DNA of 64,000 bases from BP-464 sp963825415 (lineage in GTDB: Bacteria; Actinomycetota; Thermoleophilia; Solirubrobacterales; Solirubrobacteraceae): contig CAWGTD010000003.1 in the NCBI GenBank assembly GCA_963825415.1, positions 620,001 through 684,000 on the forward strand. Direction: 5' to 3'. A program made the translations under genes and the position numbers. Shown here piece by piece: positions 49,391 through 57,874 of the stretch. The notes below the pieces were generated by a model. The model worked only from the letters and a program-made list of their open reading frames with translations, was not told where the DNA came from and did not search any database. How positions within the stretch are numbered: the first letter of the stretch is position 1; every line of letters starts with the position of its first letter.

Positions 49391-50465
49391 TCCCGCCCGG
49401 AAAGGTGCGTTCGCGCAAGGAGGGCGCCGCCCGCCCGCTCGAGGACATCGAGCGGCGCCTGCTGAACCTGCTCCAGGGCAGCTTCCCGCTCGAGCCACGG
49501 CCGTTCGCGGCGGTTGCCGAGGCGGCGGAGCTGACCGAGGACGAGGTCCTGTCGCGCACGCAGAGCTGCTCGACGACCGGATCATCCGCCAGCTCACCCC
49601 GATCTACGACACGCGCACGCTCGGCTACGGCTCGATGCTCGTCGCCGCGAAGGTCGACCCCGAGCACCCGTGGCGGGCGGCCAAGATCGTCAACTCCCAC
49701 CCGGGCGTAAGCCACAACTACCTGCGAAACCACGAGTTCAACATGTGGTTCACGCTCGCCGTGGAGGAGGACTCCAAGCTCGGGCTGCAGGGCACGCTCG
49801 ACGTGCTCCAGGAGCAGACGGGCGCCGAGTCGATCCGCCAGCTCCCCACGCTCAAGCTGTTCAAGATCCGGATGGACCTCGAGATGACGGGCGGCACCGA
49901 GCAGCTCTCGGCGCCGGTGGGCGAGGCGGTCGAGCCGATGGAGCTCGACAAGCAGCCGTTCGATGACTTCGACGTGGCCGTCATCCGCGCCACCCAGGGC
50001 GACATGCCGGTCATCCCCGAGCCCTACGCCCCGGCGGCCGCCGAGCTCGGCGTCAGCCAGGAAGCGTTGCTCGAGCACATGGCGGGCATGCAGGAGCGCG
50101 GGATCCTGCGCCGCGTCGCCGCGATCCTCTTCCATCGCCGTGCCGGCTTCTCGGCCAACGGCATGGGCGTCTGGAAGGTGCCGGAGGAGCGGATCGGCGA
50201 GCTCGGCCCACGGATGGCTGCGTTCCGCGGCATCAGCCACTGCTACCAGCGGCCGACCTACGAGGACTGGCCTTACCAGATCTTCACCATGGCCCACGGA
50301 CGCTCCAAGGAGGAGTGCGACGCGATCCTCGACGCCATCGCCGAGGAGGTCGGCTGCATCGAAGAGCGCGCGACGCTCTACTCCTCGACGGAGTTCAAGA
50401 AGGTCCGGCTCCTGTACTTCACGGACGAGTTCAAGGCCTGGGAGCGCGAGCACGCCGGGGTCTAG
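49378..50465 (+). CDS. AhbA/AhbB-like (siroheme decarboxylase/Lrp-type) two-domain protein, frameshifted in this sequence
   Basis: About 362 residues corrected, built of two Lrp/AsnC-like halves. Half one has an HTH (LLNLLQGSFPLEPRPFAAVA) and GVSHNYLRNHEFNMWFT, like AhbA. Half two has the AhbB-like HRRAGFSANGMGVWKVPE and ISHCYQRPTYEDWPYQIFTMAHG. These motifs include the histidines used by siroheme decarboxylases (AhbA/B, NirDLGH). One base is missing at 49561-49564, restoring TQELLDDRIIRQL. Start ATG 49378 overlaps hemB by 13 bases; GTG 49387 (GTGA overlap) is equally possible. It may be a decarboxylase or a heme-sensing regulator; sitting between hemB and hemL ties it to tetrapyrroles. Confidence 0.8.
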
Positions 50466-51732
50466 CACGCGCTCGGCCGAGCTCTACGCGCGCGCTCTGA
50501 AGGTGATGCCGGGCGGGGTCAACTCGCCGGTTCGCGCGATGCGCGCGATCGGCCGCGACCCCATCTTCGTCGAGCGAGGAGAGGGGGCGGAGCTCGTCGA
50601 CGTCGACGGCAACCGCTACGTCGACTGGATGTGCTCGTGGGGTCCGCTGATCCTCGGCCACGCCCACCCGGCGGTGCTGGAGGCCGTCGCGCGCGCGGCC
50701 GCCGGCGGGACCACCTTCGGCGCCGCGACCGCCGCGGAGGTGCAGCTCGCCGAGCAGGTCCGTGATCGGATGCCCGCCGTCGAGATGCTGCGCATGACGT
50801 CGTCGGGCACCGAGGCCACGATGAGCGCGATCCGTCTGGCCCGCGCGGCGACCGGCCGCGAGAAGATCGTCAAGTTCGCCGGCGCCTACCACGGCCACGT
50901 CGACGGCCTGCTCGCCGATGCGGGCTCCGGGCTGGCGACCCAGGGGATCCCGGCCAGCGCCGGCGTCACGGCGGCTGCCGCCGCGGCCACGATCGTCGTG
51001 CCGTGGAACGACCGCGCCGCGGTCGAGGCCGCCTGCGCCGAGCACGAGCCGGCGGCGATCATCGCCGAGGCCTGGCCGGCGAACATGGGTCTCGTGGCGC
51101 CCGAGCCCGGGTTCCTCGAGCACCTGCGGGCCTGCGCCACCGGCAGCGGCGCGCTGCTGATCCTCGACGAGGTGATCACCGGCTTCCGGGTAGCCCGCGG
51201 CGGCGCCCAGGAGCTCGCCGGGGTGGCCGCCGACCTCGTGGTGCTCGGCAAGATCATCGGCGGAGGCTTGCCGGCCGCGGCCTACGGAGGCCGCGCCGAC
51301 CTGATGGAGCGGATCGCGCCCGCCGGCGACGTCTACCAGGCCGGCACGCTGAGCGGCAATCCGGTGGCGGTCGCGGCCGGGCTGGCGACGCTCGAGCAGC
51401 TCGACGGCGCCGCGTATTCGCGTCTGGCGGCCACCACCGAGCAGCTCGCGGCCGGACTGCGCGAGGCAGCGGGCGATCGCCCCGTGCAGGTCGTCAGCGC
51501 TCCGGGCCTTCTGACCGTGTTCTTCTCCGCCGAGCCGGTGCGCGACTACGCGGGCGCCAAGGCGTCTGACCTGGAGGCGTTCGGCGCCTGGTGTCGCGCC
51601 CTCCTCGCTCGCGGCTTCTACATCCCGCCGGCCCAGTTCGAGGCCTGGTTTCCGTCGCTGGCGCACACCGAGGCGCACGTCGAGCGCACCGTCGAAGCGG
51701 CCGCCGAGGCGTTCGAAGAGGTGCTGCCGTGA
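50461..51732 (+). CDS. hemL: Glutamate-1-semialdehyde 2,1-aminomutase; start codon not identifiable
   Basis: A PLP enzyme that turns glutamate-1-semialdehyde into 5-aminolevulinate (C5 pathway). Landmarks: PGGVNSPVRAMRAIG, YVDWMCSWGPLILGHAHP, SSGTEATMSAIRLARA, KFAGAYHGHVDGLL, LILDEVITGFR and the PLP lysine in VVLGKIIGGGLPAAAYGG. The conserved start TRSAELYARALKVMPGG is encoded, but no ATG, GTG or TTG precedes it between the upstream stop and ACG 50467; the first usable codon is GTG 50503. A base error near 50460-50470 is likely. The coordinate given marks the conserved frame, not a proven start. Confidence 0.93.
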   Translation, partial: SSTRSAELYARALKVMPGGVNSPVRAMRAIGRDPIFVERGEGAELVDVDGNRYVDWMCSWGPLILGHAHPAVLEAVARAAAGGTTFGAATAAEVQLAEQVRDRMPAVEMLRMTSSGTEATMSAIRLARAATGREKIVKFAGAYHGHVDGLLADAGSGLATQGIPASAGVTAAAAAATIVVPWNDRAAVEAACAEHEPAAIIAEAWPANMGLVAPEPGFLEHLRACATGSGALLILDEVITGFRVARGGAQELAGVAADLVVLGKIIGGGLPAAAYGGRADLMERIAPAGDVYQAGTLSGNPVAVAAGLATLEQLDGAAYSRLAATTEQLAAGLREAAGDRPVQVVSAPGLLTVFFSAEPVRDYAGAKASDLEAFGAWCRALLARGFYIPPAQFEAWFPSLAHTEAHVERTVEAAAEAFEEVLP

Positions 51733-52103
51733 GCGCGCTGGACCGCCTGGTGCAGCGTTTGCGCGCCGAGGGCGGCCCGGTCGCCGAGGCCGTCGTCGAG
51801 GCCCCCGCCGGCGACACCGGGCCCTACCCGGTGGAGGCGATCCGCGAGGGCTACCTGCTCCACTACGGCGACGCTCGCGTCGTCGCCACCGAGGATCCCG
51901 ATCTGGCCCTGCTGGCGGGGGATCGGCTCTATGCCCTGGGCCTTGCCGAACTCGCCGAGCTGGGCGACCTGGAGGCCGTTCGCACGATGGCCGAGGTGAT
52001 CGCCCGGTCGGCCTCGGCGCACGGCACCGGCGACGGATCCGCAGCCGCCGAGGCCTGGGCCATGGCGCCCTCGACGGAGGCCCCGGGACCCGGCGACCGA
52101 TAG
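51729..52103 (+). CDS. Conserved hypothetical protein in the heme/respiration cluster
   Basis: A 124-residue soluble protein, start GTG 51729 overlapping the hemL stop (GTGA). Landmarks are LDRLVQRLRAEGGPVAEAVV, YLLHYGDARVV and DLALLAGDRLYALGLAELAELGDLEAV (landmarks only). Mostly helical, without cysteines or membrane segments. I recognise no family. The tight coupling to hemL and position before the Rieske gene suggest a tetrapyrrole or respiratory accessory role, but this is inference. Confidence 0.75.
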   Translation: MSALDRLVQRLRAEGGPVAEAVVEAPAGDTGPYPVEAIREGYLLHYGDARVVATEDPDLALLAGDRLYALGLAELAELGDLEAVRTMAEVIARSASAHGTGDGSAAAEAWAMAPSTEAPGPGDR

Positions 52104-52131
52104 GATTTCGGGTCCCTCCCTCGTCCTCCTC

Positions 52132-52806
52132 GTGCCCGACCGCCGCCGCCAATCGAAGTCGAAGTACACCGCCGATCGGATGATCCCCGGCGCGTTCGAG
52201 GGCGAGACCGTTACCCGCCGGCGGTTCATGACCGGCACGGCGCATACGGCGGGCGCGATCGCTGCGGGCGCCTTCTCGCTGCCGGCCATCGGCTTCGCCC
52301 TCGGCCCCGTCTTCGAGAAGCACAAGGCCCCGTGGCAGGACATCGGCTCGGTCGCCGAGTTCCCCGTCGACGGCTATGTGCCCAAGACGATCACGATCGT
52401 CGAGGGCATCGGCGAGGCCGGCCGCTCGACCGCCTACGTCCGCAAGCGCGATCCCAAGCGCGATACGGAGAAGCCCGACGAGTACAACGAGTTCGTCGCG
52501 ATCTCCACGCGCTGCATGCACCTCGGCTGTCCTGTGCGCTACACGCCGGCCGCCGAGCGCTTCATCTGCCCGTGCCACGGCGGGGTCTACGACTTCGAGG
52601 GCAAGGTGAGCGGCGGCCCGCCGGTCCGGCCCCTCGACCGCTTCTACACGCGCGTGGTGGGCGACCGCGTCGAGCTGGGCCCGCGCTATTCGGTCAACCG
52701 TGAGCTGCGCCGGTTCTCCCCGCGCGACCCCGGTGAGCCGCTCGACGGGATCGGCCAGTACGCCTATCCCTCGCGTCCCTCGATCCGCAAGCTCCCGGGG
52801 ACCTGA
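52132..52806 (+). CDS. qcrA: Rieske iron-sulfur protein of quinol-cytochrome c reductase
   Basis: A 224-residue 2Fe-2S subunit. A twin-arginine signal-anchor (TRRRFMTGTAHTAGAIAAGAF) precedes the Rieske domain with cluster ligands in CMHLGC and CPCHGG. GTG 52132 is used. It takes electrons from menaquinol in the complex encoded with the next two genes; the TatA/TatC genes about 4 kb downstream would export it. Its stop shares a base with the cytochrome b ATG. Confidence 0.93.
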   Translation: MPDRRRQSKSKYTADRMIPGAFEGETVTRRRFMTGTAHTAGAIAAGAFSLPAIGFALGPVFEKHKAPWQDIGSVAEFPVDGYVPKTITIVEGIGEAGRSTAYVRKRDPKRDTEKPDEYNEFVAISTRCMHLGCPVRYTPAAERFICPCHGGVYDFEGKVSGGPPVRPLDRFYTRVVGDRVELGPRYSVNRELRRFSPRDPGEPLDGIGQYAYPSRPSIRKLPGT

Positions 52807-53615
52807 TGGCCAGGCTTCCCAAGCTCCCGCTCCCGCCGGTCCCCGGCGTGCTCAACCCGCCGCCCGCCCGGCCGGGCGAGGGCAACGGCAAGGTGGGCCC
52901 GCTCGATGTCGGCCAGGACGTCGGCAAGACGGTCGTCGACTGGGTCGACGAGCGCACGTCGCTGTCGGGCGCGGCCCGGTGGATGATGTTCCGCAAGGTC
53001 CCGAAGGGGACCAACTGGTTCTACACGCTGGGCTCGGCGACGATGTTCGCCTTCCTCAGCCAGGCGATGACCGGGGTCTTCCTGGCGATGTACTACGACC
53101 CGTCTCCCACCCGGGCGTACGAGTCGGCGCGCTACATCACCAACGAGGCGTTCCTCGGCGAATTCGTGCGCGGCATGCACAAGTGGGGCTCGACGGTGAT
53201 GGTGATCCTCGTCTTCCTGCACATGGGCCGCACGTTCTTCTTCGGCGCCTACAAGTACCCGCGCGAGCTGAACTGGATCATCGGCGTGGTGCTGCTGATC
53301 CTGACCATGACGATGTCGTTCACGGGCTACCTGCTGCCGTTCGACCAGCGGTCCTACTGGGCGACGATCGTCGGCGTGAACATCAACGGCACCGGTCCGC
53401 TGGTCGGCCCTTACCTGTCCGACTTCCTGCGCGCCGGCCCCGAGTTCGGGGCCACGACGCTGTCGCGGTTCTACGCCATCCACATGCTGCTCGTGCCCGG
53501 GCTCATCGCCGCGCTGATCGGCGCTCACCTCTACCTCGTCGCCAAGCTCGGCACCACCGCGCCGCCGTGGCAGAAGGTGGAGACCGAGCCCGAGCTGCGC
53601 GAAGAGAGGGCGTGA
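52806..53615 (+). CDS. qcrB: Cytochrome b6-type subunit of quinol-cytochrome c reductase
   Basis: A 269-residue membrane subunit equal to the N-terminal half of cytochrome b. Heme-ligand pairs are visible as H-x13-H in GMHKWGSTVMVILVFLHMG and H-x14-H in IHMLLVPGLIAALIGAH; the 14-residue spacing in the second helix is typical of b6-type rather than mitochondrial-type cytochrome b. Four helices. The C-terminal half is the separate next gene. This split layout resembles Bacillus QcrB, not the fused QcrB of mycobacteria. Confidence 0.92.
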   Translation: MARLPKLPLPPVPGVLNPPPARPGEGNGKVGPLDVGQDVGKTVVDWVDERTSLSGAARWMMFRKVPKGTNWFYTLGSATMFAFLSQAMTGVFLAMYYDPSPTRAYESARYITNEAFLGEFVRGMHKWGSTVMVILVFLHMGRTFFFGAYKYPRELNWIIGVVLLILTMTMSFTGYLLPFDQRSYWATIVGVNINGTGPLVGPYLSDFLRAGPEFGATTLSRFYAIHMLLVPGLIAALIGAHLYLVAKLGTTAPPWQKVETEPELREERA

Positions 53616-53619
53616 CGGC

Positions 53620-54354
53620 GTGAATCACGCCCAGAAGGAGGCCTACCTCCGCGAGTACTCGATCCTCAAGGCGCAGGGCAAGCCGTTCTTCCCCTACGCG
53701 GTCGCCAAGGACGCCGGCATGGCGTGCGTCGTGATGCTGGTGATCATCGTCATGTCGCTCACGCTCGGCGCCGAGCTGGGGCCGAAGGCGGACCCGACGA
53801 CGACGACCTACGTACCGCGGCCCGAGTGGTACTTCTTCTTCCTCTTCGAGCTGTTGCGGGTCATCAAGCCGCCGTCGCTGGTCCCGCTGGCGACGATCGG
53901 CGTGCCGACGATCTGCATGATCCTGCTGTTCCTGCTGCCGTTCTACGACCGCGGCCCGGAGCGCAGGCCCGAACGGCGCCCGATCGCCACGGCCGCCGGC
54001 GTGTTCACGATCGGCGCGATGGCCTACCTGACCTTCCTCGGCGCCAACGCGGGCTCGCCGACCAAGGTCGAGATGCCCACGCCGGCGAGCGTGACGGCCC
54101 AGGGCCCGGCCGCGGTCAAGGCGTTCAACGCGGGCAAGGAGATCACGCCGCAATTGGGCTGCCTGGCCTGCCACAAGATCGGCGAGAACGGCAACGACGG
54201 CCCCGGGCCGCCGCTGACGCACATCGGCTCGCGCCTGCCGCGCCAGGCGATCTCGCGGACGCTGGTCAACCCGACCGCGCCGATGCCGTCCTTCAAGGAC
54301 CTGCCGCCCGACAAGTTCAAGAACCTCGTCGAGTTCCTCGCGCAGCTGAAGTGA
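53620..54354 (+). CDS. qcrC: Subunit IV-cytochrome c fusion of quinol-cytochrome c reductase
   Basis: A 244-residue protein. Residues 1-140 have three helices and the Qo-site motif in YVPRPEWYFFFLFELLR (PEWY), equal to subunit IV. Residues 165-244 are a cytochrome c domain with the CLACH heme site and probable Met ligand in TAPMPSF. The same fusion is known from Bacillus QcrC. Starts at GTG 53620, five bases after qcrB; the stop overlaps menG (GTGA, 54351-54354). It passes electrons to a terminal oxidase not in this window. Confidence 0.92.
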   Translation: MNHAQKEAYLREYSILKAQGKPFFPYAVAKDAGMACVVMLVIIVMSLTLGAELGPKADPTTTTYVPRPEWYFFFLFELLRVIKPPSLVPLATIGVPTICMILLFLLPFYDRGPERRPERRPIATAAGVFTIGAMAYLTFLGANAGSPTKVEMPTPASVTAQGPAAVKAFNAGKEITPQLGCLACHKIGENGNDGPGPPLTHIGSRLPRQAISRTLVNPTAPMPSFKDLPPDKFKNLVEFLAQLK

Positions 54355-55070
54355 ACCGCGCAGGCGGGCCCGGGCCCAGCCCGGCCGGCACGCTCGAGGA
54401 GGGCCAGGTGCGCTCGATGTTCGATCGCATCTCGGGCGTCTATGACCTGATGAACCAGGTGATGACGGCGGGGCTGCATCACGCCTGGCGCCGCCGTGCG
54501 GCGGATCTGGCGGCGGTCGGGCCCGGCAGCCGGGTGCTCGACGTCGCCACCGGCACCGGCGACCTGGCGATCGAGCTGGCGCGCCGCGTCGCGCCCGACG
54601 GAGAAGTGGTGGGGTCGGACTTCTCGGAGGAGATGCTCGCCCGCGCGCGTGAGAAGGAGCCTTCGATCGCGTGGGAGTGGGCCAACGCGCTGGAGCTGCC
54701 CTACCCGGACGATTCCTTCGACGCGGCAACGGTCGGCTTCGGCGCGCGCAACTTCTCAGACCTCGAGCGCGGCCTTCAGGAGATGGCGCGCGTGGTCCGC
54801 CCGGGCGGCCGCGTGGTCGTCCTGGAGATCACGACCCCGACGCGCCCGCCGCTGTCGACCTTCTACCGGGTGTGGTTCGACCACGCCGTGCCCGCGCTGG
54901 GACGGCTGGCCGGCGACCCCGCCGCGTACGAGTACCTGCCCAACTCCGTCAAGCGCTTCCCGCAGCCCGAGCGGCTGGCCGGCACGATGGCCGATGCGGG
55001 GCTCGTGGGAATCCGCTGGATCCTCACCGCCGGCGGGATCATCGCGATCCACGTGGGCGAGGTCCGGTGA
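54351..55070 (+). CDS. menG: Demethylmenaquinone methyltransferase (MenG/UbiE)
   Basis: A 239-residue SAM methyltransferase making menaquinone from its demethyl precursor. UbiE signatures are YDLMNQVMTAGLHHAWRR, VLDVATGTGDLAIELAR, DSFDAATVGFGARNFSDLE and RFPQPERLAGTMADAG. Start GTG 54351 overlaps qcrC and the stop overlaps the prenyl synthase (GTGA), so quinone synthesis is coupled to the complex that oxidises it. Confidence 0.94.
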   Translation: MNRAGGPGPSPAGTLEEGQVRSMFDRISGVYDLMNQVMTAGLHHAWRRRAADLAAVGPGSRVLDVATGTGDLAIELARRVAPDGEVVGSDFSEEMLARAREKEPSIAWEWANALELPYPDDSFDAATVGFGARNFSDLERGLQEMARVVRPGGRVVVLEITTPTRPPLSTFYRVWFDHAVPALGRLAGDPAAYEYLPNSVKRFPQPERLAGTMADAGLVGIRWILTAGGIIAIHVGEVR

Positions 55071-56051
55071 CCGGCCGCCACGGAGTCACCGAGCCGGTGA
55101 CGCTCGTCCTCGAGGCGGGTGGAAGCCATCTGCCCGGGCTGCTGGCGCGCGTCGAAGCGCTGCTGCGGGAGGTCGCGGCCGGCGCGGGCGACCCGGTGGC
55201 GGGTTGGGCGAGCGCCACGATCGCGGCGGGCGGCAAGCGGCTGCGCCCGCTCCTGGTCTGCCTGGCGGCGGGCGAGCTGCCCGGCGACACCGACGGGCTC
55301 GTGCGGGCCGCGGCCGCGGTCGAGCTTGTGCACGCCGCCACGCTCGTGCACGACGACGTGCTCGACTCGGCGCCGCTGCGCCGCTCGCAGCCCACGGTCT
55401 GGGCGACCGCGGGGCGCGAGGCGGCGACCGCGACCGGCGACCACCTCTTCGCGCGCGCGTTCTCCACGCTGGCGGCCAACGACCGCATCGACGAGGTGCG
55501 GATCCTCTCGACGGCGTCGTCCGCGCTCGCGGAGGGCGAGCTGCTCCAGCGCGCGGACGCGTGGAACCTCGACATCTCCCAAGAGCGCTACCTGCGCCGC
55601 TGCGAGCTGAAGACCGCGCGGCTGTTCGAGGCCGCGTGCGAGCTCGGTGAGCTCGAGGCCGGCCGGATGTCCGCAGCTGGGCGACTTCGGCCGGCGGATC
55701 GGGCTTGCGTTTCAGCTGCTCGACGACGTGCTCGACGTGCAGGGCCCGGCGGAGCGCACCGGCAAGCACCGCGGGACCGACCTGCTCGACGGCACGGTGA
55801 CGCTCCCGCTGATCCTCGCGCGGGAGGCAGACCCCGCGCTGGCGACGCTCGACCTGCGGGCGATCGTCACACCCCAGGCCGCCGAGGCGGTCTGCGACGC
55901 GATCGCGGCGACCGGTGCGTTGGAGACGGCGCGAGCACGCGCGCTCGCGCTGGTGGCCGAGGCCAAGGCGGAGCTACCGGTGGACCTTCCTTCTGCCCAG
56001 CGGCGCGCGCTGGACCTGGTCGCCGACGGAGTGGTGAACCGCTACAGCTGA
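55067..56051 (+). CDS. Polyprenyl diphosphate synthase (menaquinone side chain), frameshifted in this sequence
   Basis: A trans-prenyltransferase, 327 residues corrected. AAGGKRLRPLLV, the first aspartate-rich motif in LVHDDVLDSAPLRR, ELLQRADAWNLD and the second aspartate-rich motif in FQLLDDVLDV are present. The frame changes within about 55655-55680 (between ELGELEA and PQLGDFGRRIG) through one extra base. Coupling to menG suggests it builds the menaquinone tail (heptaprenyl to nonaprenyl). Chain length cannot be read reliably from sequence here. Confidence 0.88.
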
Positions 56052-56521
56052 GCCGAGGGCGGCGTGCGGGGCATGCCGAAGTCCTCGGGCAGGACGGCGT
56101 CGCATTCGAGTGCTTCGACGAAGCGCTCGATCTCGCCTTCCATGTTCGCCTGCACGAGGCGGCGCAGGTCGCTGACCAGTGCCTCGGTGCCGCGGTCGAG
56201 CTCCTCGTCGAAAGCCTCGACAGCGTTCTGCTCGAAGATGCCGGTGCCGGTCCACTCGCAGTTGGGGCAGCGCAGCGAGACCTGCCAGTGCGTGGAGCCG
56301 GCCTCCTCCCACTCGACCGGGTAGACCAGGTCGGAGTTGCAGGTCCCGCACAAGTGCAGGTCGCCGTCGGACCCACCTTCGGTGGGTGCCCCGGAAGGAG
56401 CTACAGGCGCCGTCGCCGCGGGCATTTCGGGGTGCTCCTCGAAGTAGACGACCTCGATCGTCTTCCCGGAGGGCAGAACAACCCGGCGGACGTACTGCCT
56501 GCTGTCGCGATGATCGCTCAT
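56042..56521 (-). CDS. Small protein with double CxxC zinc-ribbon-like motif, function unknown
   Basis: A 159-residue protein. After a short N-terminal strand segment (RRVVLPSGKTIEVVYFEEHP) and an Ala/Gly linker there are LCGTCNSDLVYPVEWEEAG and LRCPNCEWTGTG, forming a probable four-cysteine zinc ribbon. A C-terminal helix follows (DEELDRGTEALVSDLRRLV). It is on the strand opposite the respiratory operon, its end overlapping the prenyl synthase gene by ten bases. I do not know the family; RNA/DNA binding or metal sensing would be guesses. Confidence 0.75.
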   Translation of the reverse strand: MSDHRDSRQYVRRVVLPSGKTIEVVYFEEHPEMPAATAPVAPSGAPTEGGSDGDLHLCGTCNSDLVYPVEWEEAGSTHWQVSLRCPNCEWTGTGIFEQNAVEAFDEELDRGTEALVSDLRRLVQANMEGEIERFVEALECDAVLPEDFGMPRTPPSAQL

Positions 56522-56571
56522 CTCGGCCCTTTCATCGGCTGCGACATGCCGGGACTTGAGGCCTTGTGGGC

Positions 56572-56577
56572 TACGCT
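56572..56577 (+). promoter_or_regulatory. -10 element of leaderless promoter for tatA
   Basis: TACGCT ends seven bases before ATG 56584, so the mRNA would begin at the start codon. No matching -35. Confidence 0.35.
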
Positions 56578-56583
56578 TTGCGC

Positions 56584-56874
56584 ATGCCGAACATCGGCGT
56601 CCCCGAGTTGCTCATCCTGCTGGTGATCCTGTTGCTCATCTTCGGGCCAAAACGCCTGCCAGGACTGGGCCGCCAGCTGGGTTCCGGCATGCGCGAGTTC
56701 AAGGACTCGATCACCGGCAAGTCGCGTGGCGAGGAGGACGACGAGGAGGAAGCGCAAGAGCCCGTGCGTTCCCTGACCCCGTCGCCCGTGCCGGTCGACG
56801 ATCCGGTGCGGCCCGGCGAGTCCGCCGCCCCGGTGGCGGCCGAGCGGCGGGACACAGCGCCCCCCGCCGCGTAG
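56584..56874 (+). CDS. tatA: Sec-independent protein translocase subunit TatA
   Basis: A 96-residue TatA: one helix (IGVPELLILLVILLLIFGPKRLP), the FGPKRLPGLG hinge, an amphipathic helix (QLGSGMREFKDSITG) and an acidic Pro-rich tail. ATG 56584 rather than 56566 is chosen because the shorter form has the normal Tat N-terminus and fits the promoter. It precedes tatC by 19 bases; together they export folded proteins such as the Rieske subunit. Confidence 0.93.
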   Translation: MPNIGVPELLILLVILLLIFGPKRLPGLGRQLGSGMREFKDSITGKSRGEEDDEEEAQEPVRSLTPSPVPVDDPVRPGESAAPVAAERRDTAPPAA

Positions 56875-56893
56875 CGGCCGCAGGGCCCGCCGG

Positions 56894-57874
56894 ATGCCTC
56901 CGCTGCGGCCCATCGGCCACGACGACCGGCTGTCGCTGGTCGAGCACCTCGACGAGCTGCGCACCCGGCTCATCTGGTCTCTGGTCGTCTTCGCCCTGGC
57001 GTTCGGCTTCTGCTACTGGCAGGACGACCGCGTGCTGCAGATCGTCAACGACCCGGTCGAGAAGGCGTTCGCGCCCGGCAAGTCACCCCAGGACCAGGTC
57101 GGCCAGACCGCCGTCTTCCAACAGCGCGTCGGGGCGCTATCGAAAGCGCTGGTCCCGGCGCTCGCCGCTGTGCAACGCTCGGACGCCAGCGCGGCCGACA
57201 AGAAGGCGCTGAGCGCGGCGATCGCCGCCGCCCGCGAGGCGGCGCGCGCGGCCCCGGCCAACGTCGGCCGGCGCCCGATCACGTTCGGCGTCACCGAGCC
57301 CTTCCTGACGACGTTCAAGATCGCCGCCTACGCCGCGATCCTCCTCGTCCTGCCGTTCCTGCTCTACCAGATCTACGCGTTCATCCTGCCGGCGTTCACG
57401 GCCAAGGAACGCCGCGCGGTGTTTCCGCTGCTGCTGATGGTGCCGACGCTGTTCGCCGGCGGCGTTTCGTTCGCCTACTTCGTCGCGCTGCCGCGCGCCG
57501 CCGACTTCCTGTTGAACTTCAACGAGCAGCAGTTCGACATCCAGCTGCGCGCGCAGGACTACTACTCGTTCGCGGTCCTCTTCCTGGTCGCGATCGGCCT
57601 GCTCTTCCAGGTGCCGATGGCAGTGCTTGCGCTCACGCGTCTGGAGATCGTCTCGACCCGCCAGCTGCGCAAGAACCGCGGATACGTGGTGCTGGGCATC
57701 GCGATCGTTGCCGCGGTTGCGACCCCAACGCCCGACCCGGTCACGATGCTGATCACGATGGCACCGCTTCTGGTCCTGTTCGAGCTGAGTATCCTGCTGG
57801 CCTCCGCGTTGGAGCGCAGGCGGGCGGCGGCAGCTGCGCTTGACGACGACCTCGACCTGCCGTCCCCCACCTGA
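56894..57874 (+). CDS. tatC: Sec-independent protein translocase subunit TatC
   Basis: A 326-residue six-helix receptor for twin-arginine signals. The N-terminal LVEHLDELRTRLIWSL carries the conserved Glu/Arg signal-binding residues; FGVTEPFLTTFKIAAYAAI and TPTPDPVTMLITMAPLLVLFELS are typical. The first periplasmic loop is about 70 residues longer than in E. coli TatC, with an Ala-rich helix. The last base overlaps the start of the next gene. Confidence 0.95.
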   Translation: MPPLRPIGHDDRLSLVEHLDELRTRLIWSLVVFALAFGFCYWQDDRVLQIVNDPVEKAFAPGKSPQDQVGQTAVFQQRVGALSKALVPALAAVQRSDASAADKKALSAAIAAAREAARAAPANVGRRPITFGVTEPFLTTFKIAAYAAILLVLPFLLYQIYAFILPAFTAKERRAVFPLLLMVPTLFAGGVSFAYFVALPRAADFLLNFNEQQFDIQLRAQDYYSFAVLFLVAIGLLFQVPMAVLALTRLEIVSTRQLRKNRGYVVLGIAIVAAVATPTPDPVTMLITMAPLLVLFELSILLASALERRRAAAAALDDDLDLPSPT

